Positions 10,345 through 20,436 of a DNA stretch of 64,000 nt are shown one piece after another. Origin of the DNA: Isochrysis galbana (lineage: Eukaryota > Haptophyta > Isochrysidales > Isochrysidaceae). Location: assembly GCA_018136815.1 (NCBI GenBank), contig CM030934.1, forward strand, positions 7,400,977-7,464,976, in the 5' to 3' direction. A model generated the notes under the pieces. That model was not told the DNA's origin. It saw nothing but the letters and a program-made list of their open reading frames with translations, and ran no database searches. Each line of letters begins with the position of its first letter. The stretch's first letter is position 1. Made by a program: the position numbers and the translations under genes.

Positions 10345-10500
10345 ATGTGACGCCATACAGTAAAGAGGAATGCTCGGCTTATGTCGAGCACCCAACCGAC
10401 ACCTTCGTGCACGAAGGTCGAACCATTCGCAAGAAGGAATTCTTAGACTCTTGGGACACGGTGGTTAGCCACGCGATGGGCGTACTCGCGGGCAAGCGGG
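10345..10500 (+). mobile_element. LINE C-terminal fragment, right part
   Basis: VTPYSKEECSAYVEHP, then FVHEGRTIRKKEFLDSWD, corresponds to VYTMEECAAYLPDGERW and YISVGPFLKSWEKI of the 20437-22254 copy. It continues the piece ending at 9444 once the hAT element is removed, but with a frame shift. Confidence 0.75.
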
Positions 10501-10832
10501 GAATCGAAAGAACGTCCGATTGTCCGATTCCGGACACAAAGGACACAGACGACCACGAAGACGGAAGACGGAACCTAGCCGCACGAGGCGGGAAATACGT
10601 CACAGAGGGAAGTTAGATAGATATAATAATAATCAATGTTATATCCTAGCCAACCCCACTAGCTAATTGGACACAACTTTTCCGTCCCGGAATCCCGCCA
10701 TGCCTGACGGGCCAGGTGTACGAGTGATACCGGGGGGAGGGGGCACCGCCCCCTCCCCTCGATATTTGTCCTCCCCCCAGTGCCAGTGCACGCACCGACC
10801 CCGCGCACCCCAGCGCGTCCTCTCCTCGAGTC

Positions 10833-11010
10833 CACGCTGGGGGAAAACCCCTTTCGGGTAAAAACAACGCAGGGGGGGGGGAGCACTCGTGAGATAGGAG
10901 CCCAGAAGCGCTAATCTCCCTCGCTAGAGCGAGTGGCCGCGGCGAGCCGCGGCCCTTCCCTCCTGGCTCTGGCGCCCCCGTCTTCTCTTACCCAAACGGG
11001 GCGAGAAGAC
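10833..11010 (+). repeat. 180-bp repeat, copy 1
   Basis: CCACGCTGGGGGAAAACCCC, then CAACGCAGGGGG, CACTCGTGAG and GCGAGTGGCCGCGGCGAGCC followed by CTGGCTCTGGCGCC recur at 57226-57427 in the same orientation with about 90% identity. Confidence 0.8.
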
Positions 11011-11059
11011 ACGTATCTGCCGGAGGGGAGAGCTGCCGCTCCCCCCTCCCCTCCCTCTT

Positions 11060-11215
11060 CCCTTTTCCTCCTCTCTTCCCTGCGGCGGGGGCCCATGGCG
11101 CGCGCCTGCGGCCCCTCTTCAGGTCCCCAGGAGGCCTGCAGGGGCCTGGGAGCACAGCTCAAGGGGCAGGTGGGGCTGGGGCATGGCCCTGGCCCCTCCT
11201 GCCTCTCCCTATCTA
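11060..11215 (+). repeat. G-rich repeat GR, copy 1
   Basis: CTGCAGGGGCCTGGGAGCAC, AGCTCAAGGGGCAGG and GGGGCATGGCCCTGGCCCC match 62523-62615 (-) closely and 50440-50640 (+) more loosely. No gene product is recognised. Confidence 0.7.
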
Positions 11216-12561
11216 TCGTAGAGTTGTCAAATCATTTGTCGGTGAACAACAAAGAACTTATGTTTCCCGGTCGCCGCATTACAGTTGTTTCGCTAGGCCC
11301 TCACCCTCTCTAATCCTCCCCCGAGAGAATTCTCCTCTCCGGCCTCGCCTCTCGCGGCTGTCTCCCCGGGTGCCGGGGACTTGTCTGCTTGAGCCCAGTT
11401 TTTTCTTATTGTCCCCCAGCGGGACTTTTTCTCACACTGTGTTGGAAGTCGGTGGCAAGGTCGGGCGAGGGCGAGGGCGAATGGGCGAATCCTGCGAGAG
11501 GCGGGCGTCGGTGTGGTCAGGGTGGGTACGGGTACGCGTGTGACCTAGGGGGCCGTTTGCGCGCACTATGAGGTGCGCTGAGGGCTGCGCAGATGACGTC
11601 TTGCCTTCATCAAGCATACAATGAATCTCCGGCGGCCGGCGAGTGGGACGAATCACTGAGCACTAAGGAAGCTCCGGAATCCGGTGTGATGAATACTCCG
11701 TCTCCAAATTCAAAATAAATACTTCTATCACTCTCGCGGCGCGGCGCCGCGGTTCTTTACCGGTAGAGCCCGCGAGAGCCAGAGAGTGTAGGTAGAGTGT
11801 GCAAGGGAGGGGCGAGGGGGGTGGAGGCAATCGCACCATTTTCTGGCGAAGAGCTTTTCGTGGCAGCAGGTGGGCCCCCTGACCCCTGAGCATTTTGTTG
11901 TGGGCTTTGGAGAATGGTCAACAAATGTCCCCCCCCCCTATTAATATAAATAGATCATATCAGTAATCCGTAATTAAAAAGCCCTGTTTGATCGCCCCAC
12001 ACAAATTGAGGGCGATGTGCGATGTTTTTAAGGTGCCAAAGGAGACAAGAGATAATAGTGGATACTGGTATTGATATTGATACCGCATAACGTGCCCGTA
12101 GTAGTAGTAGGCGTTAGCCCGGAATCTTCAGACTTTTTTTTCAATGTAGAATGTACCACATCTTGGGCTCATACCTGGGCTCTCCAATCTTCCCGCTTCC
12201 CGCGTGAAGACGAAATGGAAATAGACTGGCACACGCACAAGAAACTCCAAGAGAGCATTCGCACAACCATCTACCATAACATCCACACACACGGCCGCAT
12301 CATTACAAGCAGCATGATGTATGATGAACACGGGGCCAGCTGAATTACTTTTGAAGTCAATTGAGACAATCAGCGGAAGCGAATTACGATGTCGGCGCAC
12401 ATCTCGAGCACGTATGCATGAACACCGCGCGCACGCAAGCCGTGCACGGGGCCCATCAAAGATATTACATGGAGCAAGACCAACAATATCGCGGAGAATA
12501 TCATGGTTGTAAAAGTAACAGAGAAGCACCCCGAGGTGCAGCTTGAAATCCGTATGGTCAT
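11216..12561. other. Intergenic, no supported gene
   Basis: Several overlapping short frames on both strands, but none has recognisable motifs or clear codon bias. There is GC-rich DNA up to about 11900 and AT-richer DNA beyond. The last 400 bp is probably the 3' flank of the histidine kinase. Confidence 0.5.
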
Positions 12562-15288
12562 CTAATGGTCAGAGCGCTGGTCGTCGTTGTGCAACGCCGC
12601 TCCCTCGTTGTCATCAATAAGCGCGCGGATTTCCTCCGCCATTCTTGGAAGCGGAGTGCCCTTCTCGAAGACAAGGTCCACAGACGGTCTGGACCGAAGT
12701 TCAGATGCATACGTAGCCGAAGCCCCCGTGAGCAGAACGATCCGGCCACTGAAGCCACGTTGCCGTAGTTCATCCGCCAAGAGAGAGCCAAGGATCTTGG
12801 GCGGTTGTATGTTTTCGTCCATGAGGACGACATCGGCTTGAACCCTCGGTCCGTGAGTTGCAGTGAGATCGGGGTTGAGGATACCAAGAGCGACATCGAC
12901 GAACTTCAGAATCTCTTCCTCCGTTGAACCTAATGAGCACGATACTTCCATATCCGCGCGCAAGTGGTGTTTCATGAACATGCCTTGAATCATGCGTGGG
13001 ATCCTCTCGTCGTCCAGCCCGAAGACGCGGAGCCCTCGCTTTGGATTTGTTGCCTCAGCCTCGGGAGTTTCGTCGATCGCGTCTTTTCGCTCGCCATGGG
13101 CTGGTGTGGTCAGAGAATAATGCTGAGCCTCTGATTGCGCTTTCGAGTTTACGATACAAGAAGGGCCATCCACAACCCAATCTATCACGGATGAAGGTGC
13201 CGAGGATGACTCCGCTAGGGTGTCATCCACAGACGGATCCAGTGATGAGTCACGCTTCCGTGAGCCGTTACGCTCCGTGGCGGTTTCCTCAACCATGGTC
13301 TTCTCGACTGCTTGGGGGCTTGCGAAAGTTCCATGGCTGTATGAAATCGCCGCAGCAGCCGGAATCACCATTTTTTGCTCAATTGGCTCGGAGTACTCGA
13401 GCCGCAGATCGCCGATCGACGGTTCCTCAAGCGGCATCGGCAGAATGGCCCTGACCGCTCGCCCAACGTCCTCAACAAGCGACCCCCTGCGCATGAACAA
13501 GTCGATGGACTTTTGCGCACGCAACTTTTCTACCTCCCACTGTGAGGGAGACTCCGAAAATAGGATCACAGTGCCAGTGAACCCAGCGCCACGGAGCTGT
13601 TCAGCAAACTCTATAGGAGAAACTTGAGTGTCTCGCTCTGAGTCCACCGTGGAGGCCAGCCCGTATAGTACCACGACGTCCGCAGGAGAGCAACCACCAT
13701 TCTTGCTGTGGTCAAGGACCACGTCTATGAAGCCTCGGCAAACAGATGGAGTAGCGTCGAGTACGGCTGAAGCGGAGGCATTGAGCTGGTCTGCAAAGAG
13801 TTTAAGTAGAAAGATGGACTCATGGTCGGAGTTGGTGAAGCCGACGCACTTCAAAGGTTGTGCGGTTTCGAGTGCGCTGCCGCTGTCCTTAGCAGCACGT
13901 CGCGTCGATGGCGAGCAGGAGCGATCGCGTGGGGCATCATCGGACGGACAAATAGACGCGCGTTTGTTTCCGCTGGCGCCTGTGCCTGGACCCACTGGTG
14001 AGGTGGACCGTGTGCCTGATTTGTTGGTGGGCTTCGCCACGAGGGGATTTTGCATCGCGTCCCCTGCGGAGGCATGCTTCGCCCGTTCTCGGTCTGCCGC
14101 GTTATCGCCGATAGCTTGAGCGTCATATTTTAGATCCACCTTCACGACTGGGCTTGAGGACACGGCTCGTGACACTTCAAGAGAGGCAGGCAACCTATGT
14201 TCAAGCAGTGTTGCAGGTAGGGTGAATCGAACAGTGGTCATCATAGCGTCCTGCTCAAGGACGACCGAGCCGCTGGCGGCGGTGACCGCCTTTCGGACAG
14301 AATCGAGACCAACCCCATCGGACATGGCGGAGCACGTGTGTGCCTTGAACCCCGGCATCATCACAAGCTCGCGCTCCTCGTCCGTGAGCAGGACCGCATT
14401 CTCTGGGTTGTAGTTCTGCACCTCTACGTAGAGAAATCCGGAATCGAAGCGCGCATTGATGCGAAGAGGAGAGAGCTTCTTACGATACTTGAGTGCATTT
14501 GAGATGATTTCGTCCAAACAGATCTTGAGGACCGTCTCGTCGACCGCCACGACCTGGCTAACATTTGTGTAGAGCGAGCCTGACCCCGTCAGGATGTCTT
14601 CAAGAACAGCTCTGAGGTCCACTGGCGTCTGGCGTGAGCTGTATGTCTTCTCCTCGAGCTGCACGAAGACTTGCCTCCGATGGCACCATTCGATGGCTTC
14701 CTGGAGATGCGCGACGGGGCTGCACAGCAGAATCTCCATCTCGTCCGTAAGCTCACACCGCAGGAAGGGGCCCAGGAGCTGTCGGAAGGTCTGCACCGCA
14801 GAGATCGCGGAGCCACACCTCCCCTTGATTACATGATTGAGCCGCTTGTCCGCCGCGATCTGGGCTTGGTCTTCTTGATTCTTCCGTGCTAGCTCGATCG
14901 CGTTGGCCTCCATCGCAGCAAGCCGAGCCTGGGCCTCGGCGACCTTCGACTGGTTGTCCTCCTCGTCATTAGCAGCGCGTCCCTTCTCCAACCACTGTCC
15001 TGGAGCCGCAATGAGCTCGCCGAGCACGAGCACAACTGATGCAAGAATGACATTGGCGAGGGCCTGCTGTGCGAGGCACCCGCTCGTCATGTCAAAGTTG
15101 CCCCAGACTGTGCATGTGAGAGCCAGTGCCTTGTTGCACATGCGGTCTCTCGTCGAGCTGCCGCGGATCCTTGCACCAGTGAAAAGGACAAGCAGGAGGC
15201 AGCCGAGGAGGCCCGCGTTGCCGAGGAGCAAGTTGGGCTGTTCTAAAGGCTCGGGCGCCACCGGCGGCGCTTTCCTCCGGCCGAGCAT
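12562..15288 (-). CDS. Hybrid sensor histidine kinase with two receiver-type domains
   Basis: Single exon, 908 residues from Met at 15288 (MLGRRKAPPV); the frame is open upstream to 15441 but that part is low-complexity Gly/Pro. Two hydrophobic segments lie at about 25-40 and 60-90. The phospho-acceptor helix holds LNHVIKGRCGSAIS, with His152 the likely site. The HATPase region has the N box DEIISNALKYRKK (about 258-270) and the G box SDGVGLDSVRKAV (about 325). A Ser/Arg-rich linker is followed by a degenerate receiver (DVVVLYGLAS, where Tyr replaces the usual Asp). A C-terminal receiver follows with DDE near 749, the phospho-acceptor VVLMDENI (Asp about 822), LLTGAS and a Lys (FEKG). It would relay phosphate from His to Asp in a membrane-linked signal pathway. 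The input is unknown. Confidence 0.85.
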   Translation of the reverse strand: MLGRRKAPPVAPEPLEQPNLLLGNAGLLGCLLLVLFTGARIRGSSTRDRMCNKALALTCTVWGNFDMTSGCLAQQALANVILASVVLVLGELIAAPGQWLEKGRAANDEEDNQSKVAEAQARLAAMEANAIELARKNQEDQAQIAADKRLNHVIKGRCGSAISAVQTFRQLLGPFLRCELTDEMEILLCSPVAHLQEAIEWCHRRQVFVQLEEKTYSSRQTPVDLRAVLEDILTGSGSLYTNVSQVVAVDETVLKICLDEIISNALKYRKKLSPLRINARFDSGFLYVEVQNYNPENAVLLTDEERELVMMPGFKAHTCSAMSDGVGLDSVRKAVTAASGSVVLEQDAMMTTVRFTLPATLLEHRLPASLEVSRAVSSSPVVKVDLKYDAQAIGDNAADRERAKHASAGDAMQNPLVAKPTNKSGTRSTSPVGPGTGASGNKRASICPSDDAPRDRSCSPSTRRAAKDSGSALETAQPLKCVGFTNSDHESIFLLKLFADQLNASASAVLDATPSVCRGFIDVVLDHSKNGGCSPADVVVLYGLASTVDSERDTQVSPIEFAEQLRGAGFTGTVILFSESPSQWEVEKLRAQKSIDLFMRRGSLVEDVGRAVRAILPMPLEEPSIGDLRLEYSEPIEQKMVIPAAAAISYSHGTFASPQAVEKTMVEETATERNGSRKRDSSLDPSVDDTLAESSSAPSSVIDWVVDGPSCIVNSKAQSEAQHYSLTTPAHGERKDAIDETPEAEATNPKRGLRVFGLDDERIPRMIQGMFMKHHLRADMEVSCSLGSTEEEILKFVDVALGILNPDLTATHGPRVQADVVLMDENIQPPKILGSLLADELRQRGFSGRIVLLTGASATYASELRSRPSVDLVFEKGTPLPRMAEEIRALIDDNEGAALHNDDQRSDH

Positions 15289-16640
15289 GCGAGGGGGGAA
15301 GGAAGGGAAGGGGGGAAGCGGAGGGGAGGGAGGTGGCACACTCGCCCCCACTCGAGTCTCCCTCCGGTTCTCGAGCCAATTCCCTCCTCCAGGGCACGCC
15401 ACACCCCCCCCCGCCCCCCCCCCCACCATCCCCAAGTCCATTCACCCACTCTAAAGGTACTCGAGGAGAAATCTTTGTAAACTTCGCCGTTCCCCCCCTC
15501 CCGCCTCGTCTGCGGACCCTGTGCCCGCCAGCAGCGAGAGCGCCCTTCTTCTCTCTCTCCTTCTCTTGCTCTCGAGTTTGAGGAACTTAGAGCCCTCTAG
15601 CTCTAGAGTACAGTACTCTCGAAGTAGTTTTCATCTCTTCTCTCTCTCCTCAAGCTTTAGGAGAGCGGAAAGGGGGGTGGCCGCCTCGCAGGTCGAGCGA
15701 CTTCCGTTCCCCCCCCCCCCACCCCCCCCCGCCTTGCCTCGCGAGGAAAACCGTTTCATAAACGCTTCAGGAGGCGGGGAAACCGTCAACACTGCCCCAC
15801 GTCGGAGGGAATCAGCGGAGATCAGGGAGGTTTGGCGTCTCTTGTGAGAGGAATCTCATGAGCTCAAGGAACAACCGAGAGGCAAAGGTTGAGATGAGGA
15901 TACAATGTTCTCACCCCCATTGCGCCAGCGCAGGAGGTCGTATCTCGATTCAACCTGGCTTTCGATCCCGGCCAAAACATCGTGTTTTGGTGTGCAGTTC
16001 TAAACACCTGATGGTAGCGAGGGGGCGGAAGGACAGGCATGAACGCAGCAAAGATTGGGTAGCAGCTTACAAGCAGGTGGTAAAAAATACGCGCGTTCTC
16101 TTTTTTAGGGGGGGGTGAGTATTTATTAGTATCTAGATGACGGGTGTTCACTGTCGCGCGCCGTGAGTTGGCCCCGGCCAGAGTTTCGCGAAACTCGATT
16201 CTAAGTTTGGGGGCCACATAGAAACCAACATTTTTGAACGAAATAAATCGAATTTTGGGACCGATTTTGCGGCCGCGACACGCGGCGCGGCGCGCGTGGG
16301 GTGCTGAGTGGGAGTGGGGCGCGATGGCGCCCGCAGGCCGGTCGCCGGTCGGCCGCCAAGAAGTGGACACGGCAGGTGGCAGGTGGTGGAAGATGAGGAC
16401 GAGGGGGGCGGGGGTGTTGTATTCAGGCCTTTTGGCATGAATATTTCGGCACGAGTACGAGCCTTCTTCGCTATATATGCCGTCGTCTATGTTCGCCGTG
16501 GTCGCGCATGGCGTGCAAATTCGGATTTTTCCTGGGCTCAAGACCAGGTTCGCCGCGATTTTCGTCTCAAAATTCGAGGATTTGAGTTTTATTTTTACCG
16601 TTACGGTAATTGTTCACGCGTCTAAGGTAAGCAGAAATGC
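15289..16640. other. Intergenic region upstream of the histidine kinase
   Basis: CT-rich stretches (15540-15650) and C homopolymers near 15710-15730, consistent with a 5' leader on the minus strand. The rest has overlapping frames without motifs. No gene is supported. Confidence 0.5.
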
Positions 16641-16669
16641 AGGTAACAGAACGGGGCCCCTCTGCATTC

Positions 16670-17080
16670 CCTTCCCCCCCCCCCCCCCTTCTGCATTTCC
16701 CCCCCTCTGCAGTTTCCCCCTCCTCCGCAGTTTCCTGTGTTTCCCCGGCCAAGCCGGGAAAAATACGTGAATGTGGGAGGGAGTTGGGTCAATGTTGTGG
16801 TTTCCCCCCCCCTCCGCAGTTTCCCCCCCCTCCGCAGCTTCCCCCCCCTCCGCAGCTGCTTTCCTCCCCCCCCTCCGCCTCCGCCGTTCCCCAGCGTCCC
16901 TCAGCATTCCCCAGCGTCCCCCAGCGTCCCCCAGCGTCCCTCACTCAGCGCCCCTCAGCGTCCTTCAGCCTTCAGCGGTGTCCCGCAGCGCGTCCTTCAG
17001 CGTCCTTCGGCGTCCTTCATCGCTCAGCGCTCAGCGCTGTCCCGCAGCGCGTCCTTCAGCGTCCTTCGTCGTTCGTCGCT
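16670..17080 (+). repeat. C-rich minisatellite block
   Basis: Two adjoining arrays: CCCCCTCCGCAGTTTCCC-type units at about 16670-16870, then units of CAGCGTCCCC/CAGCGTCCTT at about 16890-17080. It is open in several frames only because the unit lacks stops. Confidence 0.8.
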
Positions 17081-17084
17081 GCCC

Positions 17085-17170
17085 CGCGAGACTCGAGGCA
17101 GGACTCGCGAGGGCACTGGATTTTACTCTGTAGTCCGAGCCGGAGTCCGAATTGTGTTTTGACCCTCGAG
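17085..17170 (+). repeat. Inverted dispersed repeat, partner at 22816-22935
   Basis: GAGGCAGGACTCGCGAGGGC, ACTGGATTTTACTCTGTAGT and CCGAATTGTGTTTTGACCCT occur in reverse complement at 22816-22900. Copies are about 95% identical. The neighbouring GCGTCCTTC minisatellite edge is also shared. Confidence 0.85.
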
Positions 17171-17350
17171 CCCGCCGTCGACATGGCTTTCGACCCAGCC
17201 GCTTTCAAGAAAACAAAGCACATACTTCGTGCTAGTGCTTTTCTTCGCGACTTAGTCGCCAAACAAGTCCTTACACTTAAGCACATCAACGGACACAACA
17301 TGGTTGCGGATATTCTTATAGGGCGGTCAAACAGGGGCTTTTTAACGACT
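17165..17350 (+). mobile_element. Ty1/copia RNase H fragment
   Basis: The frame contains TKHILRASAFLRDLVAKQVL followed by TLKHINGHNMVADIL. It matches the end of copia RNase H (K-H-I-x-x-R-x-x-F-x-R-D and x-x-Q-x-A-D-I-L-T-K), although Leu-Ile-Gly replaces the TK. Only about 60 codons remain. Confidence 0.7.
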
Positions 17351-18272
17351 AGTAAGGGTTGGGCTGCATTTTTTGACCGTGGCGCGATGCCCAATAAAAA
17401 ACCCTCCCGGGGGGGCTACCTGACGCGACGAAAATCTTCGCCAAGAAATGGTGCGATTCGCCCCCCCTCTCTCCCCCTCCGCCACGCGCGCTCGCGCTCT
17501 ACCCGTATAAGAACCGCGGGGGGATCGGTTCCTTTATATCTAAGCTACATTCGGCATTTGATTCCCGCCCGATGCAGCGCCGTGTCGGGCTGCCGATAGT
17601 CCGACCACCCCCTGACCCTCTGGCATCATTACCCGCGCAGCCCACTCAGCACATCACAGCGCGCGCACGCGGCTACCCTGCCTACCAGAGGCCCCACCCC
17701 GACCATCCCGACCCGCTTACGTTTTGTTGTGGGGGCCCAACCAAGGGGGAGGTCTGGGTCCCAATGGGGCCCGGATATGTGTTAGTTGGGTGTATTGGGA
17801 ACTGTCGTATTCCATACGATGACAGACTTTTACTTCTAACCGGTGGTTTATTTTAAGCCTCAAGGTCTCGTCGGCGACATTCTACCCCTTCTCTTACTTT
17901 CTTTCGATGTCATCAAACGTTCCACGACTGTCTTCCGTCTTCTCTTCATGCATCGGTTGTAGTCTTCCGTCTTCTCTTCGTGGGTGTCGGATCCAGAGTA
18001 TTTTCTCAATACTCTAGACGGATCCGATGGCTTGTGTGTCTTTTAACTTTAGGATGGGCATTGTTTCTTGAGGGGTGATCGCCGTTTACTTCGAGACTCT
18101 TCGTTGTGGCTTCGTTTCGGTTGGCTGCATTCTTCTCCGGACCCGTTTCTTTGATTGTGGCGACTGTTTATGTGAGTTTTCGGAGTGTCCCTTTGTTGAC
18201 TGGGCGGTTTTGTGAGTGATGTGTGATCGTGGCTTGTGTCGCCATGTAGCGCGCGCGCTCCCTCTCTCTTGC
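17351..18272. other. Intergenic, one hairpin
   Basis: No gene seen. AT-richer after 17850. The direct repeat GTCTTCCGTCTTCTCTTC occurs at about 17931 and 17962. The hairpin at 17987-18027 is listed separately. Confidence 0.5.
17987..18027. repeat. 41-bp inverted repeat (hairpin)
   Basis: Outer arms TCGGATCC/GGATCCGA and inner arms AGAGTATT/AATACTCT flank a TTCTC loop, with a 4-nt AGAC bulge on one side. Function unknown. Confidence 0.75.
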
Positions 18273-18705
18273 TCAAGACTGTGCTCTATGCCCCTTGAGA
18301 CTTGCCCCACGAACAAGCATTCGCTTGTTTCGACAGCATGGGTCCTCTTCCGATGCGATCGTCACGCAATCCCAACTGGGATGGGTGCGCTTCGCCACCA
18401 GCGAATTGCGCTTGCGCCCCAGATGGTGGGGCTGGCTGAGCCCCGTGGCTCGCGTGGGGAGGACGCTGAAGAGAGTGCTGCCCCTCTCCTCGCAAGCGCG
18501 CGGATCCTCTTGCTCCTCCTGCTGTTGCTCCTCCACCCCACTGCAGTGGCTGCTCGGCGCGCGCCCATGCAGCAGCGCAGCCCATCGCATGGGCGCCAAC
18601 GCAGGAGCTGGCTGTTCTGCGTCGGCGTCGACGGCGGAGACGGCGGTGGCGATGCGGGCAGCAAGCGCGGCGCGAGAGGCACGGTTGGGGTTGGGGTTGG
18701 GTTGC
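18273..18705 (-). CDS. Candidate hypothetical protein (low support)
   Basis: A minus-strand frame of 144 codons starts MQPNPNPNRASRAALAARIA behind a CT-rich leader like those of other genes here. It is Ala/Arg-rich with an EEQQQEEQ stretch. It has no domain and could be the first exon of a gene whose later exons I cannot find. Confidence 0.3.
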
Positions 18706-19065
18706 ATGGCAGTGACCAAGAGGGCAGAGTGAGCGAGAGAGAGAGAGCGGAGAGAGGAGGGCAGCGCGACGCGCTCGCGACTCGGGAGTCGCAGAGAAGG
18801 GTGCCCCCCCCCCCTATCCTGGTACTTTTTTTGGTACTGTTTTTCTCTGTTTTTCTATGAATGCCAAAAACATACTGTTTTAACTGTTTTTCGATCCCCC
18901 ACCACCCACCACTGTTTTTCCCATCTAGGGCCCTAACCCTAATATTTCTGCCGAGTTGTCCTTTTGCGAGGCGGTTGAAACTCCGTTGCGACAGAGGCGG
19001 AGCACATCTTGTAATCCGCTGTTTCAACCGTTGCAAAATCCCTCTACCCCCATCGCGGGCTAAAG

Positions 19066-19125
19066 TAGGGGCTCCGTTGCCGATGAGGCAAGCAGGTCGC
19101 AGGTCCCTCAGCACTAGGATTAAAC
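19066..19125 (-). repeat. Promoter-proximal repeat R1, copy 2
   Basis: The reverse complement reads AATCCTAGTGCTGAGGGACC, then TCATCGGCAACGGAGCCCCT, as at 23965-24012. It ends 44 bp before the start codon of the phosphatase at 19169. Confidence 0.85.
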
Positions 19126-19168
19126 TAGGACAACAAGAAAACTCCAACACCCCTTCCGCCCCTCGAGC

Positions 19169-20062
19169 ATGGTCTGCGCTGCTGACCTCGCCCTCCTCGA
19201 TGCGTCCGCTCCGAGACACGTGACACTCGCAGCTGCCGGCCGCGTCCTCATCGTAGGCGACGTGCACGGCTGCTACGATGAGCTAGACGAATTGCTGCAG
19301 AAGTACCGCAAGCCAGGCGACACGGTCATTCTCGCAGGAGATATTGTCAACAAGGGCCCCAAATCGGTAGAAGCCTTGCGGCTAGCTCGCTCACTGGATC
19401 AGTGCCATTCTTTGATTGGCAACCATGAGCTGGTCTCGCTCCGCGGGCGTTTCGAAAGGGAAGGTGGCAAGAGTCCGGACTGTGCTCCCAGATACGCATG
19501 GACAGACGAGCTCAGTGAATCTGACGTTGAGTGGATATGCCGGCTCCCCTTCACCATAGCCCTACCAGCCCATGATGTAATTGTAGTGCATGCCGGACTT
19601 GTTCCAGGCATTCCATTGGAGCACCAAGCGCCCGAAGATATGACCACTATGCGGGATTTGGTGCGTGGGGACGACATGAGCTATCGCGCTTCTTATAAGT
19701 CTGAGCTGGGTGCAGTTGCGTGGGCTGACGAATGGCCTGGCAGACCGCACGTCTACTTCGGGCATGATGCTAAGCGTGGTTTGCAGCTTGCCAAGTATGC
19801 CACTGGGCTGGACACGGGCTGCGTTTACGGCGGTGCCCTAAGCGCGGCTATCCTCGAAAGGGGCAGAACCGTTCAAATTGTTCAAGTGCAAGCCAAGAGA
19901 CAGTACGCACCAAAGAGAGGCGCCGTGATGATCTCGAAGGCGCGGGGGTCCTCTTTCATGGCTTTGAGCAGCGTATTAGGATCCCCTCTCGTACGCCAGT
20001 CTGTCTCTGTGATCATCTCCGCCGCCCTCTTTGCTGCAGCAGTGCGTTGGCTCCGTACTTGA
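19169..20062 (+). CDS. ApaH-like (ALPH) PPP-family phosphatase, tail-anchored
   Basis: Single exon, 297 residues. It carries the PPP metallophosphatase signature: GDVHGCYDEL (30-39), GDIVNKGP (57-64), GNHE (84-87), VVHAGLVPG and FGHDAKRG with a late TGLDTGCVYGG. These residues bind two metal ions. The length and GDxVxKGP variant fit the eukaryotic ApaH-like group, related to bacterial diadenosine-tetraphosphate hydrolase. A trypanosome member removes mRNA caps (established for ALPH1). The last 26 residues (SVSVIISAALFAAAVRWLRT at the end) form one hydrophobic helix, so the enzyme is probably tail-anchored with its catalytic domain facing the cytosol. The substrate is not determined here. Confidence 0.88.
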   Translation: MVCAADLALLDASAPRHVTLAAAGRVLIVGDVHGCYDELDELLQKYRKPGDTVILAGDIVNKGPKSVEALRLARSLDQCHSLIGNHELVSLRGRFEREGGKSPDCAPRYAWTDELSESDVEWICRLPFTIALPAHDVIVVHAGLVPGIPLEHQAPEDMTTMRDLVRGDDMSYRASYKSELGAVAWADEWPGRPHVYFGHDAKRGLQLAKYATGLDTGCVYGGALSAAILERGRTVQIVQVQAKRQYAPKRGAVMISKARGSSFMALSSVLGSPLVRQSVSVIISAALFAAAVRWLRT

Positions 20063-20436
20063 GATGAATAGTTCAGCCGTGAGAAATGTTGTATGCACTT
20101 GAGTGACAAAGTGTAAGCATAATAATAATAATAATAAAAAATCTTCTTAAAATTCCCCGCTACGCGTGCGGCGTGAGGCAGTGTGCTAGTGTACCTCCCT
20201 ACTACCCAACCTTAACCCCTGACAACCCCCTCCCCCTTTCCCAGTTCCCTCTTTGTCGGAGAAGCTGGTTCCGGGGAGGCCGCGCGCGCTGCTTCGGCCG
20301 GGAGTTGGAGAGAAGGGGGCTGGAGACTGTGATTCGTCCTTTATGCTAGTGTTAATTCGGGTTGCCTTCTATTGTATATCGTGGGATCATCATTGATATC
20401 CTCCGCGGTTTCTTCTAAGACGCGGTATTAAGTGCC
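20063..20436. other. Intergenic with AAT microsatellite
   Basis: (AAT)n at about 20118-20140 directly downstream of the phosphatase, with possible AATAAA polyadenylation signals in it. No other feature seen. Confidence 0.6.

Noticed and set aside
18928-18943. CCCTAACCCTAA, telomere-like
   Set aside because: Only two units inside unique DNA; not a telomere or a convincing interstitial array.
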